The notes under the pieces: model-generated
What the model was told of the DNA's origin: nothing
The model's input: only the letters and a program-made list of their open reading frames with translations
Databases searched by the model: none
Made by a program: the position numbers and the translations under genes
Assembly: GCA_934141605.1 (NCBI GenBank)
Contig: CAKPCL010000023.1
Coordinates: 1 to 6,267, forward strand
Length of the DNA: 6,267 bases
DNA from: an uncultured Clostridia bacterium
GTDB lineage: Bacteria; Bacillota; Clostridia; TANB77; CAG-508
Direction: 5' to 3'
Shown: positions 1-4,906 of the stretch, piece after piece
How positions within the stretch are numbered: the stretch's first letter is position 1
How the letters are laid out: every line of letters begins with the position of its first letter

Positions 1-2
1 TT

Positions 3-332
3 GGTGCTTATTCAATGAATTTCGGAAGTTTTGAAGCGTCCTCTGTTATTTCTGGCATTGCCAAAATGTTATATGTCTTAATGATCGCCTGCGGTTTCAC
101 CTTCTTATTTGTCCATAACAAAGTATTAGGCTTAACCTTTGCTTATGCGAGTGTTGTATACGCATGTTTCGTCTCAGTTTCCTATACGGTCGTCGTGATT
201 ATGGATCTTGTGAATGGTGGAAGCTTCTCTACTAGTAAACTCTTCGAAACCATTTGCTATGCAACATCACTTTGCTTACTTTTTGCTGGTGCCTATAAAG
301 CAAACAAAAACAAAGCGTTAACTCTAAACTGA
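3..332 (+). CDS. C-terminal part of a multi-pass membrane protein of unknown function (5' end outside the window)
   Basis: The reading frame is open to the left edge of the window (Gly-Ala-Tyr-Ser before the first Met) and closes with TGA. An ATG lies at 15, but the 14 bases before it hold no Shine-Dalgarno-like sequence, so I favour a gene that begins upstream over a start at 15. Counted from that Met, hydrophobic stretches lie at about residues 11-33, 38-65 (long, aromatic and Val-rich) and 79-97, giving roughly three membrane helices. The tail is short and Lys/Asn-rich (KANKNKALTLN) and is probably cytoplasmic. No catalytic motif is visible and I do not recognise the family. It could be the end of a transporter or a small integral membrane protein. 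A strong hairpin follows 15 bases after the stop. It converges on the lipoprotein gene and is probably unrelated to the chaperone operon further right. Confidence 0.6.
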   Translation, partial: GAYSMNFGSFEASSVISGIAKMLYVLMIACGFTFLFVHNKVLGLTFAYASVVYACFVSVSYTVVVIMDLVNGGSFSTSKLFETICYATSLCLLFAGAYKANKNKALTLN

Positions 333-347
333 TTGTTACCTAAAATG

Positions 348-377
348 AAGAGCGTTCCCCAACCAGGGAACGCTCTT
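348..377. terminator. Bidirectional intrinsic terminator between convergent genes
   Basis: A perfect 12-bp stem (AAGAGCGTTCCC / GGGAACGCTCTT) encloses a 6-base loop (CAACCA). On the + strand the stem ends in CTCTTTCCTTATT, a T-rich tail. On the - strand it is followed by CATTTTAGG, a poorer tail. It sits between the stop codons of two convergent genes, 15 bases after the left one and 14 bases beyond the right one, so it most likely ends both transcripts. Confidence 0.85.
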
Positions 378-391
378 TCCTTATTGATGAA

Positions 392-1006
392 TTAAACCTT
401 AAGCGTGTACTTCAATGTATACACGCCATTTTTAGACATGCCTGCGTCTTCAATAAAAATCTTCAACAAATAAGAGGTTGCATCCGTATTTAATTCGTAA
501 CGCATATCCAAAGACCATACAGCTCCATTCTTTAAATATCCGTTTTCTAATTCTGCGTCTCTCACATAAAAGAATTTATAAAGAGAAGAAGGGTTTGTGT
601 CGTGATAATCCTCTAAATCTGTCTTGGGAAGAATGTAATACCAAGTTGTATCTTCGCTTAGGGCATGAAGATGGGTGATTCCAAATTGCCCTTCATAATT
701 TGTTTTAAAATAATCCAAGTATGTTTGGGCGTTTTGTTTCATGATTTCTTCACTTGGACAAGTTTGGTGAAAAGAATAACCATTGTTAAACCAATGAAGG
801 TCGCTAGACATATCGCCAGTCAATCCGGTTGGAGCGGCTAATCCTTCTAAGCCAACGGCTTTTAACTCCTCGTTTGTAAACCAAGCGGAGGAATCGTGCG
901 TTTCATTTGATCCAACAATCGTTTCTTCTCCGCAAGAAGCCAACATAAATAAAGAAGATAATAGTAACGGTAAGAATACTTTCTTTTTCATAGCCTTTAA
1001 ACCCAA
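392..1006 (-). CDS. Secreted lipoprotein of unknown function
   Basis: The product is 204 residues from the TTG start. It has a Lys-rich n-region (KAMKKK), a Leu-rich hydrophobic core and a lipobox ending Leu-Ala-Ser-Cys at residues 22-25, so signal peptidase II should cleave before Cys25 and leave a lipid-anchored protein outside the membrane. The mature part is acidic and aromatic-rich, with an early WFTNEELKAVGLEGL stretch and a C terminus of alternating beta-like segments ending VYTLKYTLKV. I see no enzyme motif and cannot name the family; a substrate-binding or surface-interaction role is only a guess. The start is ambiguous: AGGAGG lies 9 bases before the TTG, whereas the in-frame ATG at 991 lies 24 bases from it and would give a 199-residue protein with a typical MKKK signal start. 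It is transcribed divergently from the chaperone operon. Confidence 0.85.
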   Translation of the reverse strand: MGLKAMKKKVFLPLLLSSLFMLASCGEETIVGSNETHDSSAWFTNEELKAVGLEGLAAPTGLTGDMSSDLHWFNNGYSFHQTCPSEEIMKQNAQTYLDYFKTNYEGQFGITHLHALSEDTTWYYILPKTDLEDYHDTNPSSLYKFFYVRDAELENGYLKNGAVWSLDMRYELNTDATSYLLKIFIEDAGMSKNGVYTLKYTLKV

Positions 1007-1015
1007 ACTGGGTTC

Positions 1016-1021
1016 CCTCCT
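1016..1021 (-). promoter_or_regulatory. Ribosome binding site of the lipoprotein gene
   Basis: A full AGGAGG consensus on the - strand lies 9 bases before the TTG at 1006 and 24 bases before the ATG at 991. The intervening sequence includes an inverted repeat (AACCCA-GTT-TGGGTT, 1014-1000). If it folds, 15 bases are looped out and the ATG also ends up an effective 9 bases from the site. The sequence therefore allows either start. Confidence 0.75.
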
Positions 1022-1036
1022 AGGTGAATAAACACC

Positions 1037-1065
1037 TTTATAATATATTTAAAGACCAATTTAAA
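1037..1065 (-). promoter_or_regulatory. Candidate promoter for the lipoprotein gene
   Basis: On the - strand, TTTAAA (1065-1060) and TATAAA (1042-1037) are separated by 17 bases and match the sigma-A -35 and -10 consensus at 4 of 6 and 5 of 6 positions. This would start transcription near 1030 and give a leader of about 25 bases before the ribosome binding site and start. The region is so AT-rich that chance matches are likely. Confidence 0.35.
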
Positions 1066-1120
1066 TGTTTGTATATAAAGAAAAACGTTTGGCTTAGAGG
1101 ACGACGACTATTTCAAATTT

Positions 1121-1149
1121 TTAACAATAGAAGATGAACATAATCAAAT
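1121..1149 (+). promoter_or_regulatory. Candidate promoter for the rightward gene cluster
   Basis: TTAACA (1121-1126, 5 of 6 to the -35 consensus) and TCAAAT (1144-1149, 4 of 6 to the -10) are separated by 17 bases. Transcription would start near 1156, giving a leader of nearly 60 bases before the ATG at 1213. It is the best + strand pair I found in the divergent region, but weak. The rest of 1025-1212 shows no RNA gene or operator I can support. Confidence 0.25.
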
Positions 1150-1212
1150 ATAGCTAAAAAGGATGTATAGCTTCAAATGAAAAGAGTAAAATAATATTGA
1201 AATGGGGGTTTC

Positions 1213-1539
1213 ATGTTCGCCGGAATAGCGTTTGCAGTTTATTTATCGCTTTTGTTCTGCCTTTTCTTTTTGAAAAATGATGCGAATAGAATGTCCTCCT
1301 TTTACGTTTCATGTTTTTTAGCTTTTGGCGTCTTGTTCTTTGGAACTCTTTCCATCGATTTTGTGTTAAATCAAAACTGGATTGTTTTTTCAATCGACAT
1401 TACAATTTTGGCCATTTCTTTATTTTTCTTCGTCCTTTCAACGCTTGAATTTAATTATTTTTATCAACGCGTTACTAAAAAGGCGAATGAAACCTATTCA
1501 AATAAATTTTCTCTTGAGCTAATAATCAACAACAAATAA
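1213..1539 (+). CDS. Small integral membrane protein, three predicted helices
   Basis: The product has 108 residues and is very rich in Phe and Leu. Hydrophobic stretches lie at about residues 2-20, 28-53 and 56-80, giving three membrane helices. The charged tail (QRVTKKANETYSNKF and on) is probably cytoplasmic by the positive-inside pattern. The ATG at 1213 is the only plausible start, because an in-frame TGA lies 12 bases upstream (1198-1200). It is preceded by GGGGG 4 bases away, which can pair with the anti-Shine-Dalgarno with one G-U pair but is closer than usual. No family is recognisable. It is the first gene on the rightward strand, 94 bases before the J-like protein gene, so it may be the promoter-proximal gene of the chaperone operon and another membrane component of it. 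That is inference from position and strand only. Confidence 0.7.
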   Translation: MFAGIAFAVYLSLLFCLFFLKNDANRMSSFYVSCFLAFGVLFFGTLSIDFVLNQNWIVFSIDITILAISLFFFVLSTLEFNYFYQRVTKKANETYSNKFSLELIINNK

Positions 1540-1570
1540 AGAATAGATTTTAAGCGATTCAAACTCGAAC

Positions 1571-1579
1571 GGGGGGGGG
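1571..1579 (+). repeat. Homopolymeric G9 tract upstream of the J-like protein gene
   Basis: Nine consecutive G sit in strongly AT-rich DNA, 54 bases before the ATG at 1634. Poly-G tracts of this length change length by slipped-strand mispairing in several bacteria and control phase variation, for example in the Neisseria porA promoter spacer. Whether this one is variable, and whether it acts on transcription, translation or neither, cannot be read from one sequence. An assembly error in the tract is also possible. Confidence 0.8.
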
Positions 1580-1633
1580 TTTCTAGATTCTTCCTTTTCG
1601 ATTTTAAAGGATTGGGCCAAAGAAGTTATAAGC

Positions 1634-3700
1634 ATGTCGGATTTAATATCCGCCATAGAAAAGCATAACGATAAATGCAAAAGCTTAATAAACACTCTTG
1701 ATTTCGACTTCCTTGATCGATCTAAACGTTTTCGTTTGTGCGGGTTTCGAAAACTATTTAAAAAGAAACTCATCGAACTTAATTCATCCTTTTTTAACCA
1801 AAAGCAGGACCTGATAAACGAAAAGGAAGATTTGCTTGGTTCCTTTAGAGAAAAAGAAAAGACTTTTTTGGCTAAAAAGAGATTGGCCGAAGATTTGCTA
1901 AAAATTGAAAGCGAAGCAAAAAGTTACTTTGAAGAACTGAAACTCATTGAAAATAAGATCAAGCAATTACCTCGAAGTGAAAAAGCAAACGCTTTTGAGA
2001 AAAGATATTTTTTATTAAAAAAATCGTTTGATGAATGTCAAAAAAGCCTTCGTGACGAATTTAATGAGTTGAAAGAGGGCGTTGAGAGAATTGATTTAAA
2101 TAAGCAATGTAAAATCAATATCGAATTACATGAAGCCTTTAAATGTTTCATCAAACAAAAAGAAGATGTTTTGAAAACTATTGAAGCCTATCAAAGTATT
2201 TATCAAACAGCACTGGAAAAATACGGCTGGGCAAAAAGCCTTTTGAATGATTCACACTGCCAATATTATGATTTTTCCAAACAATTATTAAAACAAGAAA
2301 AAAGCAACTGTGGGAATGTTGTTCAATCTTTTCTTGCTCTTTTTGATTCTGCTAGAGAAGAGGCGAAAACGCTAGAATCCTTTATAAAAACAAACGATTG
2401 TTTTGAGGAAATATTAGAGAAAAGTGCAGAGGAAGCAGAAGGAATAAAATCTTCTTTTAAGACAAAGGAATTGGACTCTTTTTTTGAAACAAAAGCAAAG
2501 CTTGAAGACGCAACCAATAATTTGTCTCAATTCATTTCCAAAAACCCAGATTTATATTTTAATTACCTCATTTTCACAAAAGACTTTGATGGCCTGGAAA
2601 GAATGAACCTAATTGACTACCCCAATTATCTTCATAGAAGGGATCCTAAAGGAAACAATTATTTGCATCGTTTTTTCGAATTAGACTCCGCTTTTGCGAA
2701 AGAATATTTAACAAAAACAAAAATTAAGGCCGTTAGAGATATGCTCTTTCAAGCCAACGACGAATTGCTTTGCCCTATTGATTTGTTAGACTACGCTGAC
2801 GCCTACCTCTTTATCAAACCTGGGGAAGAGAAAAGAACGTTTATTTATAACGAGACACAAAACTCGAAAACGAATGACGAAAAAAAGCGAATCATACATA
2901 ACTTTTATGAATATTTAGCCAATCAAATTCCAGTTTCTATTTGGGACAGTGAGAAGCTTAGAAAAAAGAAGGAATATGAAACTCTATCAAATATGTTTGG
3001 AGGCTGGAAGTGCGCCCCTCATGAATATGAAATGGTAAAGGAACATTATTCTTGGATTGTGTCAGTTTTTTTATCTACGTATAAAGAGAAAATGAATGAA
3101 AAGCTCTCGCTCTTTGCCAAATGGGAACCGTATTTAAAAGACGTTGTGAGCTATGATGACATCAATAGTCAATTTAATGACTACACCAATGATTCGAATG
3201 AAGTTGGTCTTACTTGTGTTTTTGGCGTTCTTGAAAAAGCCTTTTTCCTCAGCCCATCAGGAAACGTTCGTGCGTATTTTTGCGGTAAAAAACCAAACGA
3301 TGGGTTTCGCGCAGAACAAACTCAAGAAAATTTAATCTACCTCTTGATTCAAATTATTCAAATTGAAAATCTTTTCAAAAATAATAACCAATGTATTCCG
3401 CTTTTCCTTTCCAAAACTAAAATGAGATTTTTAACGTCGTGTGAAAAGTTCTATACAAACAATCCAACAAAAGAAATGTATCAGTTTCTTTCTGAATTAG
3501 ATCACAGTTTTGCTGAACAGCATGATATGAATGATGAGTTTTTGAAAGTGTTGGGATTGAACGGAAACCATGCGAAAGAAGAAATCAAACGTGCCTATTA
3601 CAAGAAAATTATCGACTTGCGAATAAAAGGTGCCGGTCAAAAAGAAACGGAAGCTGTAAATCACGCATATATGGAATTAATGAAAGGCAGTGAACAATAA
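1634..3700 (+). CDS. Coiled-coil / ankyrin-like protein with a C-terminal J-like domain lacking HPD
   Basis: The product has 688 residues, with no signal peptide or membrane helix, so it is probably cytoplasmic. Residues about 45-300 are highly charged and helical, consistent with long coiled coils. Residues about 305-395 look like degenerate ankyrin repeats: DPKGNNYLHRFFELD (337-351) resembles the G-x-T-x-L-H repeat signature, and a second unit ends CPIDLLDYADAYLF. Residues 400-630 match nothing I recognise. Residues 632-686 resemble a J domain: EFLKVLGL, then EEIKRAYYKK, then EAVNHAYMELM, matching helices I, II and III. The HPD tripeptide expected between helices II and III is Arg-Ile-Lys (663-665) and the loop is short. 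The downstream Hsp70 supports the J-like call. The first ATG is at 1634, with a weak AGAAG site 8 bases before it. The same frame stays open upstream to 1547 without any usual start codon, so the N terminus is uncertain. The stop is 2 bases before the next gene. Confidence 0.85.
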   Translation: MSDLISAIEKHNDKCKSLINTLDFDFLDRSKRFRLCGFRKLFKKKLIELNSSFFNQKQDLINEKEDLLGSFREKEKTFLAKKRLAEDLLKIESEAKSYFEELKLIENKIKQLPRSEKANAFEKRYFLLKKSFDECQKSLRDEFNELKEGVERIDLNKQCKINIELHEAFKCFIKQKEDVLKTIEAYQSIYQTALEKYGWAKSLLNDSHCQYYDFSKQLLKQEKSNCGNVVQSFLALFDSAREEAKTLESFIKTNDCFEEILEKSAEEAEGIKSSFKTKELDSFFETKAKLEDATNNLSQFISKNPDLYFNYLIFTKDFDGLERMNLIDYPNYLHRRDPKGNNYLHRFFELDSAFAKEYLTKTKIKAVRDMLFQANDELLCPIDLLDYADAYLFIKPGEEKRTFIYNETQNSKTNDEKKRIIHNFYEYLANQIPVSIWDSEKLRKKKEYETLSNMFGGWKCAPHEYEMVKEHYSWIVSVFLSTYKEKMNEKLSLFAKWEPYLKDVVSYDDINSQFNDYTNDSNEVGLTCVFGVLEKAFFLSPSGNVRAYFCGKKPNDGFRAEQTQENLIYLLIQIIQIENLFKNNNQCIPLFLSKTKMRFLTSCEKFYTNNPTKEMYQFLSELDHSFAEQHDMNDEFLKVLGLNGNHAKEEIKRAYYKKIIDLRIKGAGQKETEAVNHAYMELMKGSEQ

Positions 3701-3702
3701 TT

Positions 3703-4905
3703 ATGAACAACGAAAAAAGAGAAACGATTAAAGAACTAGAAAATTGTTTTGAGGAAGCGAAAAGGCGTTTGGAAGATTTAGAAAGAATCGTAGAAAAAGA
3801 CAAGGAAATAACTGAATTTTATGAGTTTTTATGTGACCTAGAATCGAGAATTCAAAAAGAAAAACAAAGAAATGCAGGAAACAAATCTTTGTTTTCTTTA
3901 GAGAACAAACTCAATCTATTTCTCGGCAATAAAGCCCTTTGCTTTTATGAAACTGAAATAGGTAAAAAATATTCTGATACAGAATCAAAGAAATGCATCT
4001 CCTTACAAGAAACGAGAGAACCTAGTTTAGATAACGTTGTAGCAGAAGTTGTTGCTCCGGGAATAAAAAATGCTGTGGATGGAACGATTTTGATGGAACC
4101 TTCTCTTATTGTTTATCACTACATTCCTGCAACAGAAACGGCAGAAAAAAGAAATGTCATTAAAAATTATCTTAGCCTATTTGGGAAACCGACTATTTTA
4201 TTTCTGATTGGCTTAATCAGCGCCATGTTTGCAGGCTTTAGCTACCTTTGTGATTATATGGGTCTTTTGTTTGGAGGCGGGAAAAATATTATTTTATTAG
4301 GAACGTCTGTTTCCTTTTTGTGTGGCGTTCTATTATTCTTTTTAACTGAATATTTGGGAAAAATTAGATATCCAAAACTTCTTTTCTCAGATGTTATTTT
4401 GATGACGGCCGTTGTTTCCTTAGTCTTTTTGCTCCCAGACTTCATTTTGAACTACGCCTTATATAAAATACTAATTTTTGTTATTTTGCTCCTCACTTGG
4501 TTCGCCTTAACAACCATTAGAATTCATTTCTTTGGAAGAAACACCCACAAAAGAATGACTTTCTTCTTATATTTGGAAAACCTAGATCAAAGAATAAAGA
4601 AAAACGTATGCCCATTTGTTGTTTTCTTGTCTTTCAATGCGCTTTGTTGTTATTTTTATCAAAAGGGAAATTTAGCAATTCAACTATCCTTGTCTATTAT
4701 ATTGGACGCTTTAATTTTGGCTGTTTCAATTTCGATTTTTATTTTAAGAAGAAAAAAGAAAATTCCTTGTGACATTTTTCTTTATTCGTCTTTTGCTTTA
4801 ATTGGAAGCTTGTTGCCCGCTTTGTGTGACAATTGGATTCTTTTTGGCGGTTATATTGTTTTGTTTGTCATTGGCTTACTTAATGAAATAGTGGAGGGAA
4901 AATAA
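3703..4905 (+). CDS. Polytopic membrane protein with N-terminal cytoplasmic coiled coil
   Basis: The product has 400 residues in two parts. Residues 1-58 are almost entirely charged helix (ELENCFEEAKRRLEDLERIV and on), a likely coiled coil, followed by a soluble stretch to about 160. The C-terminal 240 residues are hydrophobic, with about eight membrane helices near 162-183, 194-215, 226-248, 253-275, 302-319, 324-348, 356-374 and 378-394. Lys/Arg-rich loops (for example GRNTHKR before helix 5 and RRKKK after helix 6) suggest cytoplasmic faces. No transport or enzyme motif is visible. The ATG lies 2 bases after the upstream stop, and the only purine-rich site (AAAGG, 3683-3687) is 15 bases away, so translation is probably coupled to the J-like gene. 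Its place between a J-like protein and an Hsp70 suggests that it anchors or docks that machinery at the membrane, with the coiled coil a natural contact for the coiled coil next door; this is inference. Confidence 0.85.
   Translation: MNNEKRETIKELENCFEEAKRRLEDLERIVEKDKEITEFYEFLCDLESRIQKEKQRNAGNKSLFSLENKLNLFLGNKALCFYETEIGKKYSDTESKKCISLQETREPSLDNVVAEVVAPGIKNAVDGTILMEPSLIVYHYIPATETAEKRNVIKNYLSLFGKPTILFLIGLISAMFAGFSYLCDYMGLLFGGGKNIILLGTSVSFLCGVLLFFLTEYLGKIRYPKLLFSDVILMTAVVSLVFLLPDFILNYALYKILIFVILLLTWFALTTIRIHFFGRNTHKRMTFFLYLENLDQRIKKNVCPFVVFLSFNALCCYFYQKGNLAIQLSLSIILDALILAVSISIFILRRKKKIPCDIFLYSSFALIGSLLPALCDNWILFGGYIVLFVIGLLNEIVEGK
4893..4897 (+). promoter_or_regulatory. Ribosome binding site of the Hsp70 gene
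   Basis: GGAGG lies inside the last codons of the upstream membrane-protein gene, 9 bases before the ATG at 4907. It is far stronger than the sites before the two preceding genes, so the chaperone may be made in excess of its partners from the same transcript. Confidence 0.8.
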
Positions 4906-4906
4906 T

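Noticed and set aside
478..678. 66-codon + strand open frame inside the lipoprotein gene
   Set aside because: It lies wholly antisense to a well-supported lipoprotein, has no ribosome binding site and gives no protein-like composition.
1022..1037. AGGTG-AATAAA-CACCT inverted repeat as an operator or riboswitch
   Set aside because: A 5-bp stem is common by chance and no conserved riboswitch elements surround it.
1039..1044. TATAAT on the + strand as a -10 box for the rightward genes
   Set aside because: No -35-like sequence lies at 16-18 bases upstream, where the lipoprotein ribosome binding site complement sits, and it is about 170 bases from the next start codon.
1211..1393. 60-codon basic - strand open frame opposite the small membrane protein
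   Set aside because: The Lys/Arg-rich composition is what antisense reading of Phe/Leu codons produces; it has no start context.
1519..1773. 84-codon - strand open frame spanning the G9 tract and the start of the J-like gene
   Set aside because: It is antisense to a better-supported gene, its proline run comes from the C-run complement, and no ribosome binding site supports its start.
3703..3880. Coiled-coil N terminus of the membrane protein as a GrpE-like nucleotide exchange factor
   Set aside because: It is a charged helix beside an Hsp70 gene, but no GrpE beta-wing domain or signature follows, so the similarity is only of composition.
4030..4095. Stretch around APGIKNAVDGTIL in the membrane protein as a biotinyl/lipoyl-like domain
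   Set aside because: It lacks the modified-lysine motif and the repeat-half pattern of that fold.
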